64,000 nucleotides of DNA from the NCBI RefSeq assembly GCF_033097525.1, contig NZ_CP109907.1:1612001-1676000 (forward strand), written 5' to 3'. The notes below the pieces were generated by a model. That model was given only the letters and a program-made list of their open reading frames with translations. It was not told where the DNA came from and did not search any database. The position numbers and the translations under genes are program-made. Shown here one piece after another: positions 29,222 through 37,424 of this stretch; position 1 is the first letter of the stretch, and the number at the start of each line of letters is the position of its first letter. The stretch is from Sphingobacterium sp. UGAL515B_05 (GTDB lineage Bacteria; Bacteroidota; Bacteroidia; Sphingobacteriales; Sphingobacteriaceae).

Positions 29222-30403
29222 CTACTCATGCTCATCGGGTATATCACCATGTTTCGTATGTATAAAAGTCGACCGTCCTGAACGAAAATGGATTATACTG
29301 CTTACCATCGCAAAAAATATACGAGGCAAGGTAAATATTGCCAGAAACAATTGCTTCGTATACAATTTTTTTGGAATGGCCAAAGCTAAGCTCATCATAT
29401 ACAAAGTAATTAAAAAAAACCATTTTAGGGAAGAAATGTCGACGACAAAAAACGAAATCAGCAAAAAAAGAGGAATAATACCAAGCATAATGATTCGCGG
29501 CGGCATAGACCACTGGAAAATTTTATCGATTAAAGCCCAATTCCCTGAAACAAGCGCACTTCGCGTCTGTTTAATCGCAAGACAGAAGATATCGATTTGT
29601 GAAGCGATCCAACGCCGACGTTGTTTCGAAAAATCTTCACTATATTGAATTTTTTCGTCTAAAATTACAACATCTTCCAAATATATCGTGTTTATGCGAT
29701 CTAATAAGAGGAAATATTCCAAAAACTTATCTTCTCCCATCGATTTGATTGCTGCGATCCTTTGCTTAAACCAGTTAAAATCGAATGCCATACCCGAGCC
29801 AATCAACGCAGCAGGCAAACCAAGACGAGCATGTCCTAAACGAAAAATTGAATTATTAATTTCTTCGCTTACACCATCCAAAATTGCAGTCGCCGTTGTA
29901 TTATTTTTAGCCGTACGATGGGTTTGTATAGCTTTTGCCCCAGAAGCAAAAGCATTATTCAGTTTGCTGAGAAAGTCAGGAAAAACAATATTGTCCGCGT
30001 CCATAACAACCACTACATCAAACAATTGTGTATCTAACCTAGACATTGCTGCTGTTAATGCTGCAGCTTTCGACCGCTGGCCTTCACCTGGATGAATAAG
30101 TGAAATACCCATTGCCCGAAGCTGATCGTTAGTACGATCTTCCATGGCATCCGAAATAACTATGATTTCAAACTTATCGGCAGGATAATTCTGTGCTTTA
30201 AAACGTGTAACGCTTTCTCTAATGACATTATCCTCTTTGTAAGCGGGAAATAATATGGCAAATCGCAGTGATGTATTGCTATCTGGGAAAATAATCTTTC
30301 TTCTTATTCGGGATGCGAAGGCGAACAATGCTACATAGCATACCCACAACGTTAATACTGAGAAAAACAAAAAGTCAATGTACCAAATCATCGTTATAAG
30401 CAT
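29222..30403 (-). CDS. Membrane GT2 glycosyltransferase
   Basis: A 393-residue protein with one N-terminal and at least three C-terminal membrane helices. FPAYKEDNVIRESV, VVMDADNIVFPDFL (DxD), LEDVVILDEKI and a FSKQRRRWIASQ segment (QRRRW, fitting the QxxRW motif) place it in the cellulose/hyaluronan synthase-like part of GT2. The motif would allow processive action, but in a Wzx/Wzy operon it more likely adds one sugar. Confidence 0.9.
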   Translation of the reverse strand: MLITMIWYIDFLFFSVLTLWVCYVALFAFASRIRRKIIFPDSNTSLRFAILFPAYKEDNVIRESVTRFKAQNYPADKFEIIVISDAMEDRTNDQLRAMGISLIHPGEGQRSKAAALTAAMSRLDTQLFDVVVVMDADNIVFPDFLSKLNNAFASGAKAIQTHRTAKNNTTATAILDGVSEEINNSIFRLGHARLGLPAALIGSGMAFDFNWFKQRIAAIKSMGEDKFLEYFLLLDRINTIYLEDVVILDEKIQYSEDFSKQRRRWIASQIDIFCLAIKQTRSALVSGNWALIDKIFQWSMPPRIIMLGIIPLFLLISFFVVDISSLKWFFLITLYMMSLALAIPKKLYTKQLFLAIFTLPRIFFAMVSSIIHFRSGRSTFIHTKHGDIPDEHE

Positions 30404-30419
30404 AACAGTATATATTTTT

Positions 30420-31343
30420 TTAGCGGCTTCCTATGATTATCCAGCGGCAGGCAGACCAAATCCCCTTTATCATCGCCACAGACTGCTTGAATTTTAATTT
30501 AAATAAAAGTAAACACAGATTCATTGGAAAAGCTATTAAAATCAAATAACTAAGCGCTAGTACTCTTAAGCTACCTTTTCTTTGTCTATAAGCGAAGATC
30601 ACTCTATTTCGTGTAATATAAAACACTTTCAATGGACTGTCGATTCCAGTAGAAGCACTCTCGAGATGAACGATCTGAGCCAAAGGAAAATAAAACAATT
30701 GAAAATGTTTGGTAATGCTATTTGACCAATCCAATTCTTCATAATACAAAAAGTAACATGTAGGCATCCTGCCAATATGATTGATCACGGTTTTGGGAAC
30801 AAACATGGCCGCACCATGAAAATAAGGAATTTGAACGATTTGATTGTATTGACCAAGATCCATTTCCTTATATCCAATTTGTTTATTCCTCATGGTTATT
30901 GCGGTCAATGGAGTACTTCCTGCAAACTGAATCAAATTAGGAGGTATATGATACAATATTTTGGGAGAAAGCCCTCCGACTTCTGGGTTCACTTCACAAA
31001 ATGAAATCATGGATTGAATTTGCGAGTCAGCATCCTTAGGTAATAAAGTATCATTGTTGATAAAATACATATAGTCACCAGTAGCCATTTCTAATCCCCG
31101 ATTATTTCCGCCAGCAAATCCTAGATTTTCCTGCAAATATTCGCCCTTTATAAATGGATATCTTTGTTTGATCACCTCAAATTCATTAATGATAGAAGCA
31201 TTATCAATTACAATGACTTCAAAACAGAAACTTTTGATATGTTCAAAGATCGTTTGCAGCAGATTCATCGAATCACGGGCACCATTAAAATTAACGGTAA
31301 TAAATGAAACTCTAGGCTGAGATATGTACTCCATTGTGTTCAT
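30420..31343 (-). CDS. GT2 family glycosyltransferase (rhamnosyltransferase-like)
   Basis: A 307-residue protein. FITVNFNGARDSMNLL, VIDNASIINEFE, LGFAGGNNRGLEMATGDYMYFINNDTLL (in part) and FYYEELDWS follow the WbbL/rhamnosyltransferase pattern, and dTDP-rhamnose made by the rml genes would be a natural donor (inference). Hydrophobic helices near the C-terminus may anchor it. The gene starts within the last 32 bases of the polymerase gene. Confidence 0.9.
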   Translation of the reverse strand: MNTMEYISQPRVSFITVNFNGARDSMNLLQTIFEHIKSFCFEVIVIDNASIINEFEVIKQRYPFIKGEYLQENLGFAGGNNRGLEMATGDYMYFINNDTLLPKDADSQIQSMISFCEVNPEVGGLSPKILYHIPPNLIQFAGSTPLTAITMRNKQIGYKEMDLGQYNQIVQIPYFHGAAMFVPKTVINHIGRMPTCYFLYYEELDWSNSITKHFQLFYFPLAQIVHLESASTGIDSPLKVFYITRNRVIFAYRQRKGSLRVLALSYLILIAFPMNLCLLLFKLKFKQSVAMIKGIWSACRWIIIGSR

Positions 31344-32745
31344 TTTCTTGTAAATATGGGCACAACATCGCGATTGCCATTAATATATAAATAGTTTCCC
31401 CTGTTGGAAATTGATGTAAGACTTCATTTCCATAACCAGCCAACATCATACCTGCAATACCAGCTGCTGCAGCGCTACAAAATCCCCTAATCATGGGATC
31501 CTTTAATTTAAACCAAACAAGGTAAAAACAAATCGCCAAACAAGAAATCCAAATCAACAAATAGAGTACCAACCCAATTACGCCCGTCTCTACCCAGATA
31601 AAAACAAAAGAAGTATCTGTTGGAAGGTCGTTTAAAAGATCTCCTTCGTTAGCATTTTTTGCCGCGCCTAAACCTAACCCAATCGGAAAATTACGCATAA
31701 ATTTTTTCATTTTGGTCTGATTTTCCTTTCGCAGGTTAAAGGATGCATCCTCTTTAAATTGAAACGCTGTCCGCATCCTTCGAATGTCGGCGTTACTATT
31801 TCCAATAGTTGTTAGCGATAGGAAGCAAAAGACACAAATAAATAGCGTTGATCCTAAAATCATGATTCGCCATTGTTTTAACAGCAGAATATAAAATGCA
31901 TATCCAGCCATTGGAATTGCCATGGCAGAACGGGTGCCGGATATCAGCATACCGTACATCGCCAAAATAGTGACAGTAACGTACAAAATCCGCACACTTC
32001 TATTTTTCTCATAGAAAAACAAAATGGAAAAAACGACCATTCCAAGCCCCATATGGCAGCCAAAATTAGCAGCATCGGTAAAAAATGAAAAATAACGGAC
32101 TCCACTATAGATGAGATGCGTATGAGCCCCAAGTGTATAAAGCCAAATTCTTTCATCTGCGTCGAACCCGATAAATTTTTGCCCAATTGCCTTTAAAGCC
32201 GCTAATAATACTAAAATCGCCCAAAAAATAAAAAAAGATCTGAGCTTGGATCTATCTTTAAAAATATAATAGATTAAAAATTGAAATAAACACAAATAAA
32301 GTGCCGTGCTCCGGATAGCAGCAATCCAGTTACCGAAGACACCATCCGGATTAAACACTTCAACCATACAGTAGGCCACCCAAGCTAAAGAGATAAAGAA
32401 GTACAATGGTATTTTCAGCTTAGCATTATAATTCCGATAAAGATGATTTAATGCAATTACAATAAAATTAAATAGGATCACAAGATCTACTAAAATACTC
32501 GGCGGCATGGGAATACGTACATAGCGTAATATACCCATGACGAAAAAACATACAGCAAATAAGAAAAGAAAACTAACAAAAGGATTCCGAATACAAATAA
32601 TTAAAAAACAAAGAATAAAAGGTGCAAGTGCTATTCCAAGACTAGGCAAGAGACCTCCGGATACGGCCAAAAAGGTAATCAGCGCACATCCTAGGACAGC
32701 TAATAATTTTAAGCCAATTTTATCAAATAAAATTTCCTTCCTCAT
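31312..32745 (-). CDS. O-antigen ligase/polymerase family protein (Wzy-like)
   Basis: A 477-residue protein with about 12 hydrophobic helices and one large loop after the motif LISGTRSAMAIPMAGYAF, which is the Wzy_C/WaaL-type region. The position between Wzc-like and transferase genes in a cluster with Wzx favours the repeat-unit polymerase Wzy over a lipid A ligase. It lies 18 bases after the Wzc-like gene. Confidence 0.88.
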   Translation of the reverse strand: MRKEILFDKIGLKLLAVLGCALITFLAVSGGLLPSLGIALAPFILCFLIICIRNPFVSFLFLFAVCFFVMGILRYVRIPMPPSILVDLVILFNFIVIALNHLYRNYNAKLKIPLYFFISLAWVAYCMVEVFNPDGVFGNWIAAIRSTALYLCLFQFLIYYIFKDRSKLRSFFIFWAILVLLAALKAIGQKFIGFDADERIWLYTLGAHTHLIYSGVRYFSFFTDAANFGCHMGLGMVVFSILFFYEKNRSVRILYVTVTILAMYGMLISGTRSAMAIPMAGYAFYILLLKQWRIMILGSTLFICVFCFLSLTTIGNSNADIRRMRTAFQFKEDASFNLRKENQTKMKKFMRNFPIGLGLGAAKNANEGDLLNDLPTDTSFVFIWVETGVIGLVLYLLIWISCLAICFYLVWFKLKDPMIRGFCSAAAAGIAGMMLAGYGNEVLHQFPTGETIYILMAIAMLCPYLQENEHNGVHISA

Positions 32746-32763
32746 TTTTCTTTTTGGTATCGG

Positions 32764-34920
32764 CTAAGCCTTAGAAGCAGTTATTCCTAACTGTGAAAAC
32801 CTATATTCCAACTTTCTAAAGAAACTATAAGGCGGCAACATCCCAGTGAATGTTTCTGTAGCAAATCGATCTGCATTCATAAGACATATTACTACGGGTA
32901 CTCTTCCACTTCGCTGAACGATCTCCTTAAACAATTCTTCATCTTCTTCTTTCCATACAGACTCTGCATCCAATAAGAGTAGATTTACTGCTGCCTGCGA
33001 CAGGTAAAATGGGGGGACAGGGACATTAAAAGCATTTGTATGACCTAAAAGCGTGAAATCATTTTCGTCAAGCTTAATTTGTTCCAAGAGTGTTGATTCT
33101 ATCAAAAATTCACGGGACTTCGCATTAAAGTCTTTGCCCTCTTCGAGAATACCTACCTTGAGGCCAATCGTTGCCCATTCTTCCTTTATGTATTGCATAA
33201 GATTTCCGCTATCAATAGCCGAATCCAGTTTTAATACATTGATAAAATTGAGCGCATTGTCTCTTTGATAATATCCAAACAGCTGATTGGCCAAAGATTT
33301 TGATGCCATTCTTCTGATCTCCTGACTATAGCGCCCCATTTTCTGATGCGGAAAAGCACCAACGGCATTCCCTTTTGTAACACGATCTGTTCGCTGCTTA
33401 TCCCGTAAAGTTCGATCTAGCAATTCCAAGACCAGAATGCAACCCAGTAAAAACGCCAGAGTTGCAAAATAAGATCCTATAACCAACATTTTACGTTTGG
33501 TTGGTTTGGAGTTAAGTGGAAAAGTTGCCGGATTGATTACTTTTAATGTGGCAGCACTCATCTCCAAGCTCTTTAGGCGGAGACGCGCAGCATTCAACCC
33601 TCCCAAAACGGAAAGATAGCTCTGTTCAGTAAAATTAATACCACGTTCCTGACGTTTGAGTAACGAACCTATTGGGGAGTAATGCGAGTACATTTTATCC
33701 AATTCACCTTTAAAATCATCCACTACTTTAATATCTGCTTGCGCCTGATCCAGTTTCAATAATTCGTCAACCCACAACGTCACATAATTTGCATTCGGAT
33801 ACCCATTTTTAGTATATTTCTGACTGGAATAATCCTGAATAAAGTTGCGGAAATCCCGCTCCTGATTTTTTAATTTCGATTTAAGATCTTGAAGTGTCGA
33901 CGCTGAATTTTTGACTGTGTTTAATGAATCAGCCTGATAGGATTGAATCTGAGAAATTGAATAATTTAAATCCGATATTTCATTCATCTTAGCCAAAAAT
34001 TGCGCATTGTTTTTGATACTCTTAGTATTTGCATCAATTCCCGACTCTAATTGCGTTATACTCGCTTGCGCTCTGTTACGTGCAGATAAGGCGTCCTGTT
34101 TACGGATTTCGTAATCCTTATCCAAAATTGTAACAGCCTCGGTCTGTTTATCGTAATGAATAAGGCGGTTTTGCACATTGAATTTGGTAAGAGAATCCTC
34201 TTTCATAAATAAGTCTTTTCCAATGCGGGCCAGTTCTGCTTCGAAATACTTTATTACATTATTGGTATTACTATATTGAAGAGTTTTATATTCGTCCCCA
34301 AAAACTTCACTCAGTATATTCAATGTTTGATAAGTGATGCCAGCATCATTATTTTCATAATAGACATGCAAAATATCGCTATTATCGATCTGTTTAATAT
34401 CTATTTTGCTTAAAGCTCCATAACTAAAATAAGGATGATTCCAATTAAATAAGCCATAGACAAAATTCTTAGCATCCATCTTTTCGTACCTTTTTAAATT
34501 TTCTACCGTACGTTCTTCAGATGTTTTATCGATTAATTTTCTGACAGCAGGTGGTGTAATATCCAACAGTTGACGGAAATGAGCACTAGAAATATAAATA
34601 TTATCCTTCTCCGTATCCCCATTGATCATCGTTCTGGCGAATAGTTTTAAAGACACCACCCGCATCGTTTCTTTTGACCCGATGGTATTGATCACGTTTA
34701 ACAACGAATTTTTGAGAATATTCCAGTCTTGCTTACCATCTTGGCTAAGATCAGTACCATTAGCAGAGATTATGCCTGTATAAATAGTCATATCTGATTC
34801 GTATTGTCTATTCATATTTCTAGTGAAATAAATAACAATGCCCATGACCATCAATGGTAATACAATCAACCACCATTTAAATCTGTACAAAGATTTTATA
34901 ATGTAAATTACTATACCCAT
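32764..34920 (-). CDS. Wzc/GumC-like chain-length protein with a degenerate P-loop domain
   Basis: A 718-residue inner-membrane protein. A Wzz-type N-terminus has a first helix (about 17-33), a long periplasmic part with coiled coil (about 230-400) and a second helix (about 478-500). The cytoplasmic tail aligns in layout with a BY-kinase ATPase domain: INVLKLDSAIDSGNLMQY (560-577) stands where Walker A should be, GLKVGILEEG follows, and LLLLDAES (about 647-653) stands for Walker B. No GxxGxGK[ST] is present and no C-terminal Tyr cluster is seen, so ATP-dependent autophosphorylation is unlikely. It probably still sets chain length and contacts the export pore. Confidence 0.85.
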   Translation of the reverse strand: MGIVIYIIKSLYRFKWWLIVLPLMVMGIVIYFTRNMNRQYESDMTIYTGIISANGTDLSQDGKQDWNILKNSLLNVINTIGSKETMRVVSLKLFARTMINGDTEKDNIYISSAHFRQLLDITPPAVRKLIDKTSEERTVENLKRYEKMDAKNFVYGLFNWNHPYFSYGALSKIDIKQIDNSDILHVYYENNDAGITYQTLNILSEVFGDEYKTLQYSNTNNVIKYFEAELARIGKDLFMKEDSLTKFNVQNRLIHYDKQTEAVTILDKDYEIRKQDALSARNRAQASITQLESGIDANTKSIKNNAQFLAKMNEISDLNYSISQIQSYQADSLNTVKNSASTLQDLKSKLKNQERDFRNFIQDYSSQKYTKNGYPNANYVTLWVDELLKLDQAQADIKVVDDFKGELDKMYSHYSPIGSLLKRQERGINFTEQSYLSVLGGLNAARLRLKSLEMSAATLKVINPATFPLNSKPTKRKMLVIGSYFATLAFLLGCILVLELLDRTLRDKQRTDRVTKGNAVGAFPHQKMGRYSQEIRRMASKSLANQLFGYYQRDNALNFINVLKLDSAIDSGNLMQYIKEEWATIGLKVGILEEGKDFNAKSREFLIESTLLEQIKLDENDFTLLGHTNAFNVPVPPFYLSQAAVNLLLLDAESVWKEEDEELFKEIVQRSGRVPVVICLMNADRFATETFTGMLPPYSFFRKLEYRFSQLGITASKA

Positions 34921-34921
34921 T

Positions 34922-35653
34922 TTACTTACTGATAATTTTTGTTCTACTCAAAATTTCCAAATGCAAAAGTTCGGCTGTTATTGTACTTTCTGTCAATTTA
35001 TAGGACTCAAATGCTTCAACTTCCATCTTTTTAGCAGCGTTTAAATCCGAAATCGCTGCATGTCCATTCGCAAAATCAGCTTCTACGGTTTTCAATTGTG
35101 CTTCCGTTAATGTTAAATTTTCTGTTTTCTTTTTCAAGATCGACATGGCATTAGTCAATTTAACATAAGAATCGATAATACGGACTTTCTGCTCGTCAAA
35201 CCATTTCTCCATTTCCAATTCGGTAGAACGACGTTGCATTTTTTGTCGTTTGACACGATTAGATCGATCAAACACATCATCAAATGGTACTGAAACCGTT
35301 CCGCTTACAAATAGTGCATTTTGTTTCGCCCCAGAATATTGGTAAAATAACGGTGTGTTTTGATCTGTAAACATTGAATTAACTCCTATATTACCATATT
35401 GCCATGATCCACCGACTTTAAAATATTTTAGCCAGCTTCTCTTCTCGGATTTTAATAGATTATCCTGCTCCATCATCTTAGATTCAAACATCTCAACACT
35501 CGGACTCCTTTTGGCATTCTCAAAAAGTTCCTCCAGCGAAGGAAGCAAAAGTTTAGAATAATCCAGTCCGTTCACTCCCTGTAGAACACCTTGTCCATAG
35601 CTGAGTGAGCCAACAGTGATTAAAAATAAAAATAGGGGGATAATTTTCTTCAT
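34922..35653 (-). CDS. TolC-family outer-membrane protein, half length
   Basis: A 243-residue protein from the ATG at 35653, which places a clean signal peptide first (MKKIIPLFLFLITVGSLSYGQ); an upstream ATG at 35680 would add nine residues. SLEELFENAKRSPSVEMFESKMMEQDNLLKSEKR (in part), the beta-strand segment VGGSWQYGNIG and the long helix LTEAQLKTVEADFANGHAAISDLNAAKKMEVEA (in part) resemble one repeat of TolC. Usual TolC proteins have two repeats and more than 400 residues. It ends one base before the Wzc-like start, and no Wza gene is seen in the locus, so it may form the outer-membrane part of export. Confidence 0.75.
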   Translation of the reverse strand: MKKIIPLFLFLITVGSLSYGQGVLQGVNGLDYSKLLLPSLEELFENAKRSPSVEMFESKMMEQDNLLKSEKRSWLKYFKVGGSWQYGNIGVNSMFTDQNTPLFYQYSGAKQNALFVSGTVSVPFDDVFDRSNRVKRQKMQRRSTELEMEKWFDEQKVRIIDSYVKLTNAMSILKKKTENLTLTEAQLKTVEADFANGHAAISDLNAAKKMEVEAFESYKLTESTITAELLHLEILSRTKIISK

Positions 35654-35730
35654 CTTTAGAAAACAACATTTTATAGGCATTAGCCAGTTATATTTTTTAT
35701 ATTATTTAATCGATTAAAATCAAAGATAGT

Positions 35731-36441
35731 CTAGACATCCGCTTTTTGAATAAACGCAGAAAATGTCTTATACAAAATCTTCAAATCCATCCACATCGAA
35801 TAATGTTTAGCATAATCAATATCAAGTTGAATGCGTTCCTGATCGGACATGCTTCCATTATCTCCTCTCTTTTCTACTTGCCATAATCCTGTTATCCCCG
35901 CAGGAGCCATAAAACGTTCGACACTATCGTCTGTCGTTAACATCTCCGCCTCATACAAAGGCAATGGTCGATTTCCAACAATGGACATATCCCCTTTAAG
36001 TACATTAAACAACTGCGGAAGCTCATCCAGACTATATTTGCGGAGAATGCGTCCCACGTTGGTTACTCGTGGATCTTTCTCTAACTTAAAGAATGCTGCC
36101 TTCTTTTGTTTATTTCCAGTATCGGCACCTTTAACAACCACCTCGTCATCAATAAGCACCTCACGAAGTTCATCTAATGTGAAATACTGCGCTTCACCAC
36201 TGTTATGTGTACTGAAAACAATTGGAATAACAGCCTGCGTTGTATCAGCATACTGATTGAGCGCCATATATTCCTTCAATCGTTTATCTGCATCCGGATA
36301 CATAGATCTGAATTTATAAAAATCAAACATAAAATAACCCGAACCAATCCTTTTGGATTTATAAACCGCCGAACCTTTACTTTCCAATTTGATTGCACAA
36401 TAGACGAATAAAAGGATCGGTGACAGGAATAAAATCAACAT
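35731..36441 (-). CDS. Priming sugar transferase (WcaJ/polyprenyl phosphate HexNAc-1-P transferase type), 5' end uncertain
   Basis: The 236 residues from the first ATG show the family catalytic core: [50 protein letters not shown] (in part) and [15 protein letters not shown]. It transfers a sugar-1-phosphate to undecaprenyl phosphate to start each repeat unit. The ATG at 36441 cuts into the expected N-terminal membrane helix. The same frame stays open back to 36528, encoding GKRIFDIVVSS just before the ATG, which is the normal family start, but it holds no ATG, GTG or TTG. At 36529-36531 the frame meets a TAG that ends the pseudo-receiver gene. The real gene may be a fusion interrupted by this amber codon. 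Confidence 0.85.
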   Translation of the reverse strand: MLILFLSPILLFVYCAIKLESKGSAVYKSKRIGSGYFMFDFYKFRSMYPDADKRLKEYMALNQYADTTQAVIPIVFSTHNSGEAQYFTLDELREVLIDDEVVVKGADTGNKQKKAAFFKLEKDPRVTNVGRILRKYSLDELPQLFNVLKGDMSIVGNRPLPLYEAEMLTTDDSVERFMAPAGITGLWQVEKRGDNGSMSDQERIQLDIDYAKHYSMWMDLKILYKTFSAFIQKADV

Positions 36442-36528
36442 CGATGATACAACGATATCAAAAATCCTTTTACCAAAAGGAATACCAATTTTAGGAAAAG
36501 AAGGTGTAAGGATTTCAAATTTTTCAGT

Positions 36529-36924
36529 CTAGGATGTAGCTTCAAAATATAAATGTATATATTTTCTTACCGACTGAAAAACATCCGCATTTGCGCGAGG
36601 ACTGATTGTGTTTGTAACCCCAGCATCAAAATAAGATTGTTTCTCAAAACGGGAAAAGTCATTTCCAACCAAGATAATTAAGGTATCTTTGCCATGCCTG
36701 ACCAGTTTACTCAATTGCGCCAGATCTTTGGCAAGGTTTCTGCTTTTTTCGTAGAAGACCACAGAAAAGAATTGGCCTTTTTGCTCCTGAAAATACATAT
36801 CCATGGCCTCGAAAGAATTAAAAAATTTCAGATCAATACCCAAGGTATCTTGGACTTGTTTATGAAAATAATCAAAAGTTTCGATATTATCACCAAAGTA
36901 TATATAATCACTATATTGAGGCAT
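36529..36924 (-). CDS. Pseudo-receiver domain protein, possibly the N-terminal part of the sugar transferase
   Basis: 131 residues with the alternating strand-helix pattern of a CheY-like domain, but without the functional residues. Around residue 55-60 the sequence is VVFYEKS where the phosphoacceptor Asp should stand, and near residue 109 it is ISPRA where KP is expected. It starts on the stop of the preceding receiver gene (TAATG). Its stop TAG is in frame with the sugar transferase downstream, with an open frame on both sides, so the two may have been a single protein. Its function on its own is unknown; a regulatory contact with the receiver protein is plausible. Confidence 0.75.
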   Translation of the reverse strand: MPQYSDYIYFGDNIETFDYFHKQVQDTLGIDLKFFNSFEAMDMYFQEQKGQFFSVVFYEKSRNLAKDLAQLSKLVRHGKDTLIILVGNDFSRFEKQSYFDAGVTNTISPRANADVFQSVRKYIHLYFEATS

Positions 36925-37289
36925 TACTTTAATGCTTTTTTTATCCGCAATTTCAGCTCAAGCGGATTAAAAGGTTTCAAAATAAAATCTTCCGCTCCTG
37001 CTTCGAGCAAATTGATACGAGTATTTGAATTATCTTCACCAGACAAAAAGATAACAGGAATATCTTTCAGAAACTCGTTTTGCTTAATCATAAGCAGCAA
37101 GTCATAGCCATTCATTTCAGGCATAGTATAATCAGAAAGAATCAAATCGACGGCATTACCATCTTTCAACCAATTATATGCATCCATTGCGTTATTAAAG
37201 AAGCGAAAGTCATAATCAGCACTTAGGTACAACGTAATCAACTGACCTATTGCTGGCTTATCATCAATTATTACAATCTTTTTTTTCAT
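36924..37289 (-). CDS. Single-domain response regulator (CheY-like)
   Basis: 121 residues, a receiver domain only. VIIDDKPAIG gives the acidic pair, LILSDYTMPEMNGYD the phosphoacceptor Asp53 and FILKPFNPLE the conserved Lys105; all required residues are present. It is the first gene of the large polysaccharide operon and is coupled to the pseudo-receiver gene by a TAATG overlap. It may regulate the sugar transferase or Wzc-like protein by direct binding, since it has no DNA-binding output. The hybrid and PAS kinases at the other end of the locus are candidate phosphodonors. Confidence 0.92.
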   Translation of the reverse strand: MKKKIVIIDDKPAIGQLITLYLSADYDFRFFNNAMDAYNWLKDGNAVDLILSDYTMPEMNGYDLLLMIKQNEFLKDIPVIFLSGEDNSNTRINLLEAGAEDFILKPFNPLELKLRIKKALK

Positions 37290-37358
37290 GAGATTTTACG
37301 TTCTTTAACGGTAATTAACCAGACAAATTGTACGCTTTTAATAACAAATTATTGGATC

Positions 37359-37384
37359 AAAGCACCCCATGGCTGGGGTACTTT
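37359..37384 (-). terminator. Hairpin terminator after the LruC-domain gene
   Basis: The ACCCCA/TGGGGT stem with a four-base loop extends by AAAG/CTTT across one mismatch. It lies 40 bases past the stop of the LruC-domain gene (minus strand). The following strand is TTTGATCC then AT-rich, not a perfect T-run. The promoter of the polysaccharide operon should lie between here and 37290, where I see only a near-match TACAATTTG. Confidence 0.55.
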
Positions 37385-37424
37385 GGGATTCCAAAATCTT
37401 TATTCCTTTTATATAAATTATCTT

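Noticed and set aside
29148..29648. Plus-strand frame of 166 residues
   Set aside because: Antisense to the membrane GT2 gene; no recognisable features.
32764..34920. Calling the Wzc-like protein an active tyrosine autokinase
   Set aside because: No Walker A motif and no C-terminal Tyr cluster can be found in the cytoplasmic tail.
36694..37107. Plus-strand frame of 137 residues
   Set aside because: Antisense to the receiver and pseudo-receiver genes, which have clear family patterns.
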